DNA from: Caulobacter vibrioides OR37
GTDB taxonomy: Bacteria > Pseudomonadota > Alphaproteobacteria > Caulobacterales > Caulobacteraceae
NCBI RefSeq assembly: GCF_000372645.1
Contig: NZ_APMP01000016.1
Span: 1-64,000 of the forward strand
Length of the DNA stretch: 64,000 bases
Direction of reading: 5' to 3'
Numbering within the stretch: the stretch's first letter is position 1; every line of letters begins with the position of its first letter. Shown one piece after another: positions 51,343 to 60,345 of the stretch. The notes under the pieces were generated by a model. The model worked only from the letters and a program-made list of their open reading frames with translations, ran no database searches and was not told the DNA's origin. The translations under genes were made by a program, and so were the position numbers.

Positions 51343-52881
51343 ATGCACCCCTACCTCCACGCCCAAACCCAGGGCGACAAGGCCGCTTACATCATGGCCG
51401 GCTCGGGCGAGGTCGTGACCTACGCTGAGCTCGACGCGCGCTCGAACCAGGGCGCGCACCTGTTCCGATCGCTGGGCCTGAAGACCGGCGACGTCATCGC
51501 CATCATGATGGAGAACAACGCCCGCTTCTTCGAGGTCGCCTGGGCGGCGCAGCGGGCCGGGCTCTATTTCGTCTGCATCTCGACCAAGCTGACGGCCAGC
51601 GAGGCGGAGTACATCCTCAAGGACTGCGGGGCCAAGGTGTTCATCACCTCGACGGCCATGGGTCCTCTGATCGATGAAATCGCGCCGCTGGCCGAGGGCC
51701 TTGCGCTGTTCGCGGTCGGCGGCGCGCACGGCGCCTATGCCGGCTTCGAGGACGCCCGCGCGGGTCAACCGACCACGCCGATCGGCGACGAGACCGCCGG
51801 CTCGGACATGCTCTACTCGTCCGGCACCACCGGCCGTCCCAAGGGCGTCAAGCCGGCGTTGAGCGGCGGCCCGATCGACGCGCCCCACGCCCTGCAGATG
51901 ATGGCCCAGGGCCTGTTCGGCTTCAGCGGCGACAGCATCTATCTCTCGCCCGCGCCGCTCTACCACGCGGCCCCCCTGCGCTGGTGCATGACCGTCCACA
52001 AGCTGGGCGGCACGGTGATCGTCATGGAGAAGTTCGATCCCGAACAGGCTCTGGCCCTGATCGAAAAGTACAAGGTCAATTGCGGCCAGTTCGTCCCCAC
52101 CCACTTCGTGCGGATGCTGAAGCTGCCCGAGGCGGTCCGGGCCAAGTACGACATCTCGTCGATGAAGTCGGCCGTGCACGCCGCCGCGCCCTGCCCCATC
52201 CCGGTCAAGGAGCAGATGATCGCCTGGTGGGGTCCGGTGATCTTCGAATACTACGCCGGCACCGAGGGCAACGGCTTCTGCTGGATCAATTCCGAAAACT
52301 GGCTGACCCACAAGGGCAGCGTCGGCCAGGCGGTTCTCGGCGAGCTGCGCATCTGCGACGAGAACGGCGAGCCCGTGCCGCCCCGCACCGAGGGCGCGGT
52401 CTATTTCGCCAACGGCCCGGCCGTGAACTACCACAACGCTCCGGAAAAGACCGCCGAGAGCTACAACCAGCATGGCTGGACGACTCTGGGCGATGTCGGC
52501 TGGGCCGACGAGGACGGCTATCTCTACCTGACCGACCGCAAGAGTTTCATGATCATCTCGGGCGGGGTGAACATCTATCCTCAGGAGATCGAGAACCTCC
52601 TGATCACCCATCCCAAGGTCGCCGACGCCGCCGTGGTCGGCGCGCCGCACGAGGAAATGGGCGAACAGGTGGTGGCGGTCATCCAGCCGATGAACCTCGG
52701 CGACGATCAGGTCGCCCTGGCCGAGGAGCTGATGACCTTCGCCCGCGCCAACCTCAGCCACGTCAAGTCGCCCCGGCGCATCGACTTCATGGCCGAACTG
52801 CCCCGCCACCCGACGGGCAAGCTCTACAAGCGCCTGATCCGGGATGCGTACTGGGGCAAGGGCGAGAGCCGGATCGTTTAG
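51343..52881 (+). CDS. Acyl-CoA synthetase (AMP-forming)
   Basis: A 512-residue ANL-superfamily ligase. Motifs are the P-loop-like [14 protein letters not shown] (near residue 162), [12 protein letters not shown], the hinge region [22 protein letters not shown] and the catalytic Lys in [10 protein letters not shown]. It activates a carboxylic acid to the acyl-adenylate and then the CoA thioester. It is the second gene of an operon with the GMC oxidoreductase and opposite the P450, fitting a hydroxylate-oxidise-activate sequence. The substrate class is not determined. A strong inverted repeat begins at its stop codon. Confidence 0.95.
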   Translation: MHPYLHAQTQGDKAAYIMAGSGEVVTYAELDARSNQGAHLFRSLGLKTGDVIAIMMENNARFFEVAWAAQRAGLYFVCISTKLTASEAEYILKDCGAKVFITSTAMGPLIDEIAPLAEGLALFAVGGAHGAYAGFEDARAGQPTTPIGDETAGSDMLYSSGTTGRPKGVKPALSGGPIDAPHALQMMAQGLFGFSGDSIYLSPAPLYHAAPLRWCMTVHKLGGTVIVMEKFDPEQALALIEKYKVNCGQFVPTHFVRMLKLPEAVRAKYDISSMKSAVHAAAPCPIPVKEQMIAWWGPVIFEYYAGTEGNGFCWINSENWLTHKGSVGQAVLGELRICDENGEPVPPRTEGAVYFANGPAVNYHNAPEKTAESYNQHGWTTLGDVGWADEDGYLYLTDRKSFMIISGGVNIYPQEIENLLITHPKVADAAVVGAPHEEMGEQVVAVIQPMNLGDDQVALAEELMTFARANLSHVKSPRRIDFMAELPRHPTGKLYKRLIRDAYWGKGESRIV

Positions 52882-52930
52882 CGAGCGGAAAGTTATACGC
52901 AGATTTTAGAATTGCGTATAACTTGCTCGC
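52881..52930. repeat. AT-rich inverted repeat directly after the acyl-CoA synthetase stop
   Basis: The outer arms are GCGAGC (52881-52886) and GCTCGC (52925-52930); the inner perfect 12-base arms are AAGTTATACGCA (52890-52901) and TGCGTATAACTT (52913-52924), around an 11-base AT-rich loop. The three bases GGA form a bulge. It may be a small inserted palindromic element or a non-canonical terminator; no T tract follows. Confidence 0.8.
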
Positions 52931-53092
52931 AAGATCCAGCGCGCCCTGATCGAAGCCCTCTCCCAAGATGCCCCCTTCGCCCTGCGGGACGCCTATTCCG
53001 AGGCGCGCGATCGCGGCGAAACCTGGAGGGAGTTGCTCGACCAAGCGGTCAGCCTGCTTCCGCCCGAAGCCCGCGCGGCGCTGGAGGGCTGA
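52922..53092 (+). other. Open 56-codon stretch without a start codon, possible gene remnant
   Basis: The reading frame from the right arm of the inverted repeat to a TGA at 53090-53092 encodes a coherent helical sequence (IQRALIEALSQDAPFALRDAY, then WRELLDQAVSLLPPEARAAL). It has no ATG, GTG or TTG in frame; the preceding in-frame codon is a stop inside the repeat. It could be a small gene beheaded by the palindrome or one using an unusual start. No family is recognised. Confidence 0.35.
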
Positions 53093-53116
53093 CGGCCCGT
53101 CGGGTATCCATACGTC

Positions 53117-53458
53117 ATGACCAAGATGCTGTTCGCTTCGCCTGACGGTCCACCGCTGGACACCACCACCGCCAACGACCTTCTGGGCGAAGCCTGGGGC
53201 GCCGAGGCCGAGCTGGTGGTCGTTCCGGTCGAGCGACTGGCCAACGGATTCCTGGATCTCTCGACGCGCATCGCCGGAGAGGTCATCCAGAAGTTCACCA
53301 ACTACCGCATGCGTCTGGCCTTCGTCGGCGACATCGCCGCCCGCGTCGAGGCCAGCCGCAGCCTGCGCGACTTCGTCTACGAGTCGAACAAGGGCGGTCA
53401 GGTCTGGTTCTTGAACGATCGCGCCGCGCTGGAGGCTCGACTGGCCGCCGAGGGCTGA
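53117..53458 (+). CDS. DUF4180-domain protein
   Basis: A 113-residue small cytoplasmic protein resembling DUF4180: VPVERLANGFLDLSTRIAGE, VIQKFTNYRMRLAFVGDI and SLRDFVYESNKGGQVWF are family-like. The domain is found alone in many bacteria; its function is unknown. The ATG at 53117 follows the possible remnant at 52922-53092. It ends 33 bases before mntH. Confidence 0.82.
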   Translation: MTKMLFASPDGPPLDTTTANDLLGEAWGAEAELVVVPVERLANGFLDLSTRIAGEVIQKFTNYRMRLAFVGDIAARVEASRSLRDFVYESNKGGQVWFLNDRAALEARLAAEG

Positions 53459-53491
53459 CAAGTCCGGCGACGCCGCCCCTAACTAGACCGC

Positions 53492-54826
53492 ATGTTCGCC
53501 GCCCTGCTCGACCGCCTGCCCAAAACCGCCACCGCGCCGTTCTGTCCCGCCGAGGTGCGGGGCGCGGTCGCCGTGCCCGAAGGACTGCCGGCCTGGAAGC
53601 GGATGTTGCGGGTCGCGGGGCCCGGCCTGCTGGTCAGCGTCGGTTACATGGACCCCGGCAACTGGGCGACCGATATCGAGGCCGGCTCGCGGTACGGAAC
53701 GTCGCTGCTGTTCGTGGTGGTGCTGTCCAGTCTGGCGGCGATTGTACTGCAAATCCTGTCGATGCGGCTGGGCCTGGTCACCGGCAAGGACCTGGCGCGA
53801 ATGTCGCGCGATCGGTTCGGGCCGCGCACGGTCAAGGTCCAGTGGCTGCTGGCCGAACTGGCGATCATTGCCTGTGACATCGCCGAGGTGCTGGGCTCGG
53901 CCCTGGCGTTCAAGCTCCTGCTGGGCGTGCCGCTATGGGGCGGCGTGCTGCTGACGGCGCTGGACACGGTCATCGTGCTGGGCCTCAAGGGGAAAGGCTT
54001 CCGGCAGCTGGAGGCGATCATCCTGGGCCTGATCTCGACGATCGGCGCCTGCTTCCTCGTGCAGTTGGTTCTGGCCCCGCCGAACGCCGCCGAGGTGGCG
54101 CGCGGCCTCGCGCCGTCGTTGGATGCGCTGAAGCAGGGCAACGCGCTCTACCTGGCGATCGGCATTCTGGGCGCGACGATCATGCCGCATAACCTCTATC
54201 TGCACTCGTCGATCGTGCAGACCCGGCTCACCCCCGCCGACGCGCCGGGCAAGCGGGCGGCGATCCGGCTCTCGACCATCGACACGGTCGTGTCCCTGCT
54301 GCTGGCCCTGCTGATCAACGCCGCGATCCTGGTGCTGGCCGCCTCCGCCTTTCACGGCTCGGGCCTGACCGAAGTGGCCGGCATCGAGGAGGCGCAAAAG
54401 CTGCTGGCCCCGGTCACCGGCGGCGCCCTGGCCGGCGTGCTGTTCGCCATCGCCCTGTTCGCCTCGGGCCAGAGCTCGACCTTCACCGGCACCATCGCCG
54501 GCCAGGTGATCCTCGAAGGCTTCCTGGACCTGAAGATTCCCTGCTGGCAGCGGCGGCTGATCACCCGGACCCTGGCGATCGTCGCGGCGCTGATCGGCGT
54601 CCTGACGCTCGGCGAGCACTCGGTCGGCAAGCTGCTCGTTCTGACCCAGGTGGTGCTGTCGGCCCAACTTCCGTTCGCGATCTGGCCCTTGCTGCGCTTC
54701 ACCGACGACAAGACGCTGATGGGGCCGTTCGCCAACGGCTGGGTCACGAAGCTCGTCGCCTGGCTTCTGTTCGTGGTCATCTCGGCGGCCAATGTCTGGC
54801 TGGTCGCCAGCGCCTTCTCCGGTTGA
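53492..54826 (+). CDS. mntH: Nramp-family divalent metal transporter (MntH-like)
   Basis: A 444-residue inner-membrane transporter with 11 or so helices. The helix-1 metal-binding motif is MDPGNWATDIEAGS and the helix-6 motif is MPHNLYLHSSIVQ, supplying the Asp, Asn and Met ligands of Nramp proteins. It imports Mn2+ (and Fe2+) with protons. A GQSSTFTGTIAGQVILEGF segment and the C-terminal helices match the family. No adjacent MntR gene or obvious Mn riboswitch was recognised. Confidence 0.94.
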   Translation: MFAALLDRLPKTATAPFCPAEVRGAVAVPEGLPAWKRMLRVAGPGLLVSVGYMDPGNWATDIEAGSRYGTSLLFVVVLSSLAAIVLQILSMRLGLVTGKDLARMSRDRFGPRTVKVQWLLAELAIIACDIAEVLGSALAFKLLLGVPLWGGVLLTALDTVIVLGLKGKGFRQLEAIILGLISTIGACFLVQLVLAPPNAAEVARGLAPSLDALKQGNALYLAIGILGATIMPHNLYLHSSIVQTRLTPADAPGKRAAIRLSTIDTVVSLLLALLINAAILVLAASAFHGSGLTEVAGIEEAQKLLAPVTGGALAGVLFAIALFASGQSSTFTGTIAGQVILEGFLDLKIPCWQRRLITRTLAIVAALIGVLTLGEHSVGKLLVLTQVVLSAQLPFAIWPLLRFTDDKTLMGPFANGWVTKLVAWLLFVVISAANVWLVASAFSG

Positions 54827-54882
54827 CCTGAGCCGCGCGGGCTGGTCTCTATCCAAACAACTGTTCGAGGGAGACAAGCATC

Positions 54883-55329
54883 ATGAAGGAAGTCGCCTAC
54901 GCCGACGTCGCCAGCCTGGTCGGCCAGGAAATCGGGGTGTCCGACTGGGTCGAGATCACCCAGGAACGCGTCAACCTGTTCGCCGAGGCCACCGGCGATC
55001 ACCAGTGGATTCACGTCGATGTGGAGCGCGCGACCAAGGACATCGGCGGTCCGATCGCCCACGGCTATCTGACGCTGTCGCTGATCCCGATGCTGGGCGC
55101 GGGCATCCTGCGCGTCACCGGCGTCACGCGCGGCATCAACTATGGCTGCGACAAGGTCCGCTTCACCGGCATGGTCCGGGTCGGCAAGAAGGTGCGGATG
55201 CGCCAGAAGCTGGTCAGCGTCGAGCCCAAGGCCGGCGGCCTGCAGATGAAGAACGAATGCACGATCGAGATCGAGGGCGAGGAACGTCCCGCCTGCGTGG
55301 CCGAGACCATCTCGATCATCTACGGCTGA
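54883..55329 (+). CDS. MaoC-like (R)-specific hydratase, NodN type
   Basis: A 148-residue hot-dog-fold protein. The MaoC/NodN hydratase signature is ERVNLFAEATGDHQWIHVDVE (with Asp and His of hydratase 2) and GPIAHGYLTLSLIPML. Family members hydrate trans-2-enoyl-CoA to (R)-3-hydroxyacyl-CoA. Coming after the acyl-CoA synthetase block, it may contribute to acyl-CoA metabolism. RBS GAGGGAGACAAG precedes the ATG. Confidence 0.9.
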   Translation: MKEVAYADVASLVGQEIGVSDWVEITQERVNLFAEATGDHQWIHVDVERATKDIGGPIAHGYLTLSLIPMLGAGILRVTGVTRGINYGCDKVRFTGMVRVGKKVRMRQKLVSVEPKAGGLQMKNECTIEIEGEERPACVAETISIIYG

Positions 55330-55419
55330 TCACCGCCGCTGGCGGTAATCGAGGCTTCGCTGTCATTTCCCCTGGCGGCCATCCGCGATAGCGAATGGAA
55401 CCGCCGCCAGGAGATTTGC

Positions 55420-55737
55420 ATGCTTCAACTTCGCCCCAATTGCGAACTGTGCGACGTCGACCTGCCCCCGGCGGCGGTCGACGCTCGCATCTGCAGCTAC
55501 GAGTGCACCTACTGCGCCGATTGCGCCGACAACGTCCTGCTTAACGTCTGCCCCACCTGCGGCGGCGGCCTGGAGCCCCGCCCAATCCGCCCGCGCCACG
55601 CCTATCGAACGCCGGACATCTCACTCGGACTTGGCTACCATCCCGCCAGCGAAACCCGCAAACATTCGCGATGGAGCCGGGAGGAGATCGCTGCCATGTC
55701 CGCGCGGCTGGCAAAGATCCCGCCGAAAGAGCGCTAG
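55420..55737 (+). CDS. DUF1272-family cysteine-rich protein
   Basis: A 105-residue protein with a zinc-ribbon-like core: the pairs CELC, CSYECTYCADC and CPTC in the first 50 residues match DUF1272 (LRPNCELCDVDLP, VLLNVCPTCGGGL). The rest (about 60-105) is a basic extension not usual for the minimal domain. It is probably a metal-binding protein; its role is unknown. It is directly followed by the OsmC gene with no gap, so the two are translationally coupled. Confidence 0.87.
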   Translation: MLQLRPNCELCDVDLPPAAVDARICSYECTYCADCADNVLLNVCPTCGGGLEPRPIRPRHAYRTPDISLGLGYHPASETRKHSRWSREEIAAMSARLAKIPPKER

Positions 55738-56208
55738 ATGGCCAAGCAGCACGACTACACCAGCCTGATCGAATGGACCGGCGATCGCGGCCAGGGCACG
55801 AAGACCTATCGCGGCTATGACCGCACCTGGGAGGTCCGCCCCCCCGGCAAGCCGGTCATCGCCTGTTCCAACGATCCGTTGCTGGGCGGCGATCCGACGC
55901 TGCACAATCCGGAAGACCTGCTGCTGTCGTCGCTGAGCGCCTGCCACATGCTGTGGTACCTGCACCTGGCGTCCAGCGCCGGGATCGTGGTGCGCGGCTA
56001 TAGCGACACCCCCGTCGGCGTCGGCGAGAGCACGCCCGATGGCGCCGGCCGGTTCCTACGCGCGACGCTGAGGCCTCACATCATCGTCGAGCCGGGCGCC
56101 GACCTGGCCAAGGCCGACGCGATCCATCACGAGATCCACAAGGTCTGTTTCGTCGCCCGATCGGTGAATTTCCCGGTCGACTACGCGGCGACCTACGCGA
56201 CGACCTGA
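55738..56208 (+). CDS. OsmC/Ohr-family protein
   Basis: A 156-residue OsmC-fold protein with the two redox cysteines expected for peroxide reduction: SACHMLWYLHLAS (near residue 73) and KVCFVARSVNFPV (near 138). GGDPTLHNPEDLLLSSLSACH is close to the OsmC/OsmC-like consensus. Family members reduce organic hydroperoxides with lipoylated or thiol donors. The preceding DUF1272 gene ends one base before its ATG. It is followed by a hairpin that may also stop csbD transcription from the other side. Confidence 0.9.
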   Translation: MAKQHDYTSLIEWTGDRGQGTKTYRGYDRTWEVRPPGKPVIACSNDPLLGGDPTLHNPEDLLLSSLSACHMLWYLHLASSAGIVVRGYSDTPVGVGESTPDGAGRFLRATLRPHIIVEPGADLAKADAIHHEIHKVCFVARSVNFPVDYAATYATT

Positions 56209-56209
56209 A

Positions 56210-56243
56210 AACGAAAACGACCGCCGGAAACTCCGGCGGCCGT
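56210..56243 (-). terminator. Terminator between osmC and csbD (best oriented for csbD)
   Basis: CCGCCGGA (56221-56228) and TCCGGCGG (56232-56239) form a stem that extends outward with one mismatch. On the minus strand it is followed by a T-rich tail (reverse of AAAACGAAAA). It may work in both directions. Confidence 0.75.
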
Positions 56244-56265
56244 CCGATGGATCTAGATTATTGGC

Positions 56266-56448
56266 TTAACGCTTGATCGCGTCGCCGATCTTGTCCTGGG
56301 CCTGGCCGACCTTGTTCTGGATGTCGCCCTTGGCCTTCTGGGCGGCGCCCTCGGCTTGCAGACGTTCGTTGCCCACGGCCTTGCCGGCGGCTTCCTTGAG
56401 CGCGCCCACGCCCTTGTCGATGGCGCCTTCAACGCGGTTGGTGCTCAT
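56266..56448 (-). CDS. CsbD-family general-stress protein
   Basis: A 60-residue CsbD-like protein: NRVEGAIDKGVGALKEAAGK, GNERLQAEGAAQKAKGDIQ and the closing KVGQAQDKIGDAIKR. It is highly charged and disordered-helical. CsbD proteins are induced in general stress regulons; their molecular function is unknown. It is monocistronic with a terminator downstream. RBS CAGGAGCGAG precedes the ATG. Confidence 0.93.
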   Translation of the reverse strand: MSTNRVEGAIDKGVGALKEAAGKAVGNERLQAEGAAQKAKGDIQNKVGQAQDKIGDAIKR

Positions 56449-56527
56449 GACTCGCTCCTGCTTGTTGCGGTGCGAGAGAAACGAACAGCCGCGAAATCCA
56501 GTTCCGCTAAAACTAAACGGACAGGCT

Positions 56528-57385
56528 CTAGCGGGACGCCGCCATGGCCGTGGCCGAGATCGCCACCGCCGGCGTGGCGGGCGGCATCGGCGGATCGCCC
56601 TTGACCGTCTTGCCGGCCTTGGCCTGGGTCACCGTCGCGCCGGGCAGCTTGTCGAGAAGCGCCAGGGTTTCGCGAATGAACTTGGCGTGGGTGACGATGC
56701 CGATCTCCAGCCGTTCGCCCGAAAGCTCGACCTGCTGGGTCAGGAGACCCGCCACGAACTGAACCTCCTGGGTCTGGTTCGAGCCGGGCCGACGACGCGC
56801 GCCCTCGGCCATGAAGACGGGCCCGCCCGAATTGCCGGGGAAGACCGAGAAGTCCATCAGAAAGGTCGGAAAGCTGGTGGCGGGGGCCAGAGGATAGGAC
56901 GCCACCCGACCCGCGCGCAGGATCGGAAAACCCGCCGGGTTCGCCGACAGTCCGCGCGGGAAGCCCAGGGCCATCATCTCGTCGCCCGGACCCAGGTTGT
57001 ATCTGTTAAAGGTGTCGTCCTGCGCCAGATAGTTGATCGGAATGGCCGCCTTGACGAACTCCGGCGGCGCCTCGACCTCCATGGCCGCGACGTCGCGGGT
57101 CGGATGCTTGACCCACAGCGGATGATCGCCATCGCGGATCTTCAAGGTGGTGGGATCGAAGCGCCAGACGCCGTCCTTGCCCTGGACGCGATAGCCGATC
57201 TTGGCCGACATCGCCGGCATTTTCTCGAAGACGTGCGCCGCCGTGACCAGGATCGTTCGTGGCTTGCCGCCCGGCGTGGGGTCTGAAATCAGAAAGCCCG
57301 TGCCCACGGTGCGCGAGCCGTCGCCCACCGGCTGCTCGAGCTGCACCGTCGCCTTGATCAGGTCGACGGACAAATCCCAGGCCAT
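56528..57385 (-). CDS. Trypsin-like serine protease without signal peptide
   Basis: A 285-residue protein with a trypsin-type domain (about 20-225). The catalytic His is in ILVTAAHVFEK, the Asp in RDVAAMEVE and the Ser in FPGNSGGPVFMAE. A C-terminal tail (ALLDKLPGATVTQAKAGKT and a Pro/Ala-rich end) follows. No PDZ domain and no signal peptide are visible from the ATG at 57385, so it may act in the cytoplasm or the start may be mis-set. It is monocistronic and divergent from the S9 peptidase gene. Confidence 0.87.
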   Translation of the reverse strand: MAWDLSVDLIKATVQLEQPVGDGSRTVGTGFLISDPTPGGKPRTILVTAAHVFEKMPAMSAKIGYRVQGKDGVWRFDPTTLKIRDGDHPLWVKHPTRDVAAMEVEAPPEFVKAAIPINYLAQDDTFNRYNLGPGDEMMALGFPRGLSANPAGFPILRAGRVASYPLAPATSFPTFLMDFSVFPGNSGGPVFMAEGARRRPGSNQTQEVQFVAGLLTQQVELSGERLEIGIVTHAKFIRETLALLDKLPGATVTQAKAGKTVKGDPPMPPATPAVAISATAMAASR

Positions 57386-57553
57386 GACGCCCCCTTTTAC
57401 GCTTGCACTTATAAAGAGCATTTAACTTCATTGCGCGCAATGGAAGCAAAGGCTCGCCCGACCGCGAAGTGAATTTGACCCCGGGATTCTCGCGCCGCAA
57501 GCTGTCGTTCTGCCGCACTCGCGCGTTAAAGCCTGTTGGGGAAAATTCTGGCC

Positions 57554-59743
57554 ATGAATCGCCGGCAGATGGTGACGAGCGCCGCCGCGGCGCTTACCTC
57601 AGGTCCCCTAGTCCTCCCAGAAATAGCTTCCGGATCCGCCATGCCCTCAGACGCCGTCCGCCCCGTTCCGCCGGTCGCGCGAAAGGTCCCAAAGACCATC
57701 GAGCAGCTGGGCCGCGTGCGAACCGACGACTATGCCTGGATGAAGGACGACAATTGGCAGAAGGTCTTGCGCGACCCCAGCCTGATCAAGGCCGACGTCA
57801 AGCAGCACCTGACCGAGGAAAACGCCTACGCCAAGGCCATGCTGGCCTCGACCGAGGCGCTGCAGGCGGCGATGTTCGAGGAGATGAAGGGCCGCATCAA
57901 GGAGGACGACGCCTCTGTCCCCGCGCCCGACGGCCCGTTCGCGTACTACACCCGCTTCGAGAAGGGCGCGCAGCATCCGATTCACGCTCGCAAGCCGCGC
58001 GACGGCCAGGGCGAGGAAATCCTGTTGGACGAGGAAGCGGCGGCCAAGGGCAAGGCCTTCTACCAGGTCGGCGCGGCCACCCACTCGCCCGACCACGCGC
58101 TCTACGCCTTCGCCGTCGACGAGCAGGGCTCGGAGGTCTACCGCATCCATATAAAGGACCTGGCCAGCGGCGCCGTGCTGGACAGCCCGGTCGAAAGCAC
58201 CACCGGCGACTTCTGCTTCTCGCCCGACAGTCAGTGGCTCTATTGGACGTTCCGGGACGACAACGGCCGCCCGGCCCGGATCTATCGCCGCCCGGCGCGC
58301 GGAACCGCCGCCGATGACGTGCTGATCTACGACGAGCCCGACGAGGGCTTCTTCATCGGGGTCGGCGTCACGTCTTCCGAAAAGTTCATCGTGATCTCCT
58401 GCGGCAACCAGGAGACCAGCGAGGCGCTGCTGATCCCGGCCGCGACGCCGACGGCCGCGCCGGTCGTCTTCCACCCGCGCGAGGTCGGGCTGCGCTACGA
58501 GGTCGAGCACTGGAACGACCACTTCGTGGTCCGCACCAACGCCGACGGCGCGGTCGACTGGAAGCTGGTCACGACGCCAGAAGCCGCGACGGGAAAGGCC
58601 CATTGGCGGGACTGGATCGCGCATCAACCCAGCCGGCTGATCTCGGGAACCATGGCCTTCAAGGACTGGTTCGTTCGCCTGGAGAAGGTCGACGCCCTGA
58701 ACCGCGTGGTGGTCACCGCGCGAAACGGCGACGAGCACGCCATCGCCTTCGACGAGCAGGCCTACGCCCTGTCGCTGGAAGGCGGCTACGAGTACGACAC
58801 CGACACCCTGCGGTTCGTCTACAACTCGATGACGACGCCCCGGCAGTGGTTCGACTATCGGATGTCCACGCGCGAGCGGACCCTGCGCAAGACCCAGGAG
58901 ATCCCCTCCGGCCACGATCCAGCCCAGTACGAAACCCGCCGCCTGAACGCCAAGGCCGCGGATGGGGTCGAGGTTCCGATCTTCGTGCTGATGAAGAAGG
59001 GAACGCCGTTGGACGGCTCGGCGCCGCTGCTGCTGTACGGCTACGGCAGCTATGGCATCGCCATGGAGCCCAGCTTCTCGATCCGCAATCTCAGCCTGGT
59101 CGATCGCGGCTGGATCTGGGCGACGGCCTGCCCGCGCGGCGGTTCGGAGAAGGGCTGGGGCTGGTTCCTGGATGGCAAGAAGTTCAAGAAGAAGAACACC
59201 TTCACCGACTTCATCGCCTGCGCCGAGCACCTGCACGCGGCCGGCTACGGCGCCCCCGCCAACACCGTGGCCTATGGCGGCTCGGCCGGAGGGCTGTTGA
59301 TGGGCGCGATCACCAACATGCGGCCCGACCTTTTCGCCGGGATCATCGCCGCCGTGCCGTTCGTCGACGTGGTCAACACCATGAGCGACACGTCCCTGCC
59401 GCTGACGCCGCCCGAATGGCCCGAGTGGGGCAATCCGCTGGAGGATCCGGCGGCCTACGACTACATCGTCAGCTACAGCCCTTACGACAACGTCGCCGCC
59501 AAGCCCTATCCGGCCGTGCTGGCCACGGGCGGCCTGTCGGACCCGCGCGTCACCTATTGGGAGCCGGAGAAGTGGGCCGCCAAGCTGCGCGAGCACAGCA
59601 CCAGCGGCAGGCCGGTGCTGCTGAAGATCAATATGGACGCCGGCCACGGCGGGGCCTCCGGACGGTTCGACTTCCTCAAGGAGATCGCGCTGGACTACGC
59701 CTTCGCCGTCTGGGCGGTCGAGAAGGGCTGGGAGGCGGCGTGA
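57554..59743 (+). CDS. Oligopeptidase B-like S9 prolyl-oligopeptidase family protein
   Basis: A 729-residue S9A peptidase. The N-terminal 30 residues (MNRRQMVTSAAAALTSGPL) look like a twin-arginine or Sec export signal. A seven-bladed propeller region (about 80-430) precedes the alpha/beta-hydrolase domain, with nucleophile Ser in YGGSAGGLLMGA (near 577) and His in DAGHGGASGRF (near 697). Family enzymes cleave short peptides, often after Arg or Lys. The ATG at 57554 is preferred over a TTG at 57536. It ends in an overlap with the acetyltransferase gene (GTGA). Confidence 0.92.
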   Translation: MNRRQMVTSAAAALTSGPLVLPEIASGSAMPSDAVRPVPPVARKVPKTIEQLGRVRTDDYAWMKDDNWQKVLRDPSLIKADVKQHLTEENAYAKAMLASTEALQAAMFEEMKGRIKEDDASVPAPDGPFAYYTRFEKGAQHPIHARKPRDGQGEEILLDEEAAAKGKAFYQVGAATHSPDHALYAFAVDEQGSEVYRIHIKDLASGAVLDSPVESTTGDFCFSPDSQWLYWTFRDDNGRPARIYRRPARGTAADDVLIYDEPDEGFFIGVGVTSSEKFIVISCGNQETSEALLIPAATPTAAPVVFHPREVGLRYEVEHWNDHFVVRTNADGAVDWKLVTTPEAATGKAHWRDWIAHQPSRLISGTMAFKDWFVRLEKVDALNRVVVTARNGDEHAIAFDEQAYALSLEGGYEYDTDTLRFVYNSMTTPRQWFDYRMSTRERTLRKTQEIPSGHDPAQYETRRLNAKAADGVEVPIFVLMKKGTPLDGSAPLLLYGYGSYGIAMEPSFSIRNLSLVDRGWIWATACPRGGSEKGWGWFLDGKKFKKKNTFTDFIACAEHLHAAGYGAPANTVAYGGSAGGLLMGAITNMRPDLFAGIIAAVPFVDVVNTMSDTSLPLTPPEWPEWGNPLEDPAAYDYIVSYSPYDNVAAKPYPAVLATGGLSDPRVTYWEPEKWAAKLREHSTSGRPVLLKINMDAGHGGASGRFDFLKEIALDYAFAVWAVEKGWEAA

Positions 59744-60291
59744 GCGTCCTGATCCGCGCGTCGACCGACGCCGACCTGCCCGCCATCACCGGCATCTATG
59801 CCTGGAACGTGCTGAACGGCCTGGGGACCTTCGAGGAGGTTCCGCCGGACGCGGCCGAGATGCGCCGCCGCCGCCAAGCCTTCCTGGATCGCGGCCTGCC
59901 CTATCTGGTCGCCGAGCTCGACGGCAAGGTGCTGGGCTATTGCTACGCCGGCCCGTTCCGCCTGCGCGCGGCCTACCGCTACACGGTCGAGGACAGCGTC
60001 TATGTCGCGCCCGACGCGGTGGGAAAGGGCGTCGGCAAGGCCCTGCTGACGGCCCTGATCGCGGCTTGCGAGGCCTTGGGCCTGCGACAAATGTGCGCGG
60101 TGATCGGCGACAGCGAAAACCTGGCCTCCATCGGCTTGCACGCGGCGATGGGCTTTGAAAAACAAGGCGTTTTCCCGGCCATGGGCCATAAGTTCGGCCG
60201 TTGGGTGGATCTGGTCTGGATGCAGAGGCCGCTGAATGGCGGCGGCGCAAGCCCGCCGGACGCCCCGGGCCTTTCACTGAGCGGCGTTTGA
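59740..60291 (+). CDS. GNAT acetyltransferase (phosphinothricin acetyltransferase-like)
   Basis: A 183-residue GNAT-fold enzyme. Family features include IRASTDADLPAITGIYAWNV, VAELDGKVLGYCYAGPFRLRAAY, the acetyl-CoA loop AVGKGVGKALLTALI and MGFEKQGVFPAMGHKFGRW, which are characteristic of Pat/Bar-like N-acetyltransferases. It probably acetylates an amino-acid-like or xenobiotic substrate. The GTG at 59740 overlaps the TGA of the S9 peptidase gene, so the two are coupled. The C-terminal ~15 residues are a Gly/Pro-rich extension. Confidence 0.9.
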   Translation: MSVLIRASTDADLPAITGIYAWNVLNGLGTFEEVPPDAAEMRRRRQAFLDRGLPYLVAELDGKVLGYCYAGPFRLRAAYRYTVEDSVYVAPDAVGKGVGKALLTALIAACEALGLRQMCAVIGDSENLASIGLHAAMGFEKQGVFPAMGHKFGRWVDLVWMQRPLNGGGASPPDAPGLSLSGV

Positions 60292-60345
60292 CGACCAACG
60301 TTCGAAACAAGACTTAACGACTACGTGGTATCGTCCCCAACTCGT

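Noticed and set aside
52890..52924. Possible loxP-like recombination site
   Set aside because: The arms superficially resemble lox-type dyads (ATAACTT), but arm order and the spacer length (11 bases) differ and no tyrosine recombinase gene lies nearby.
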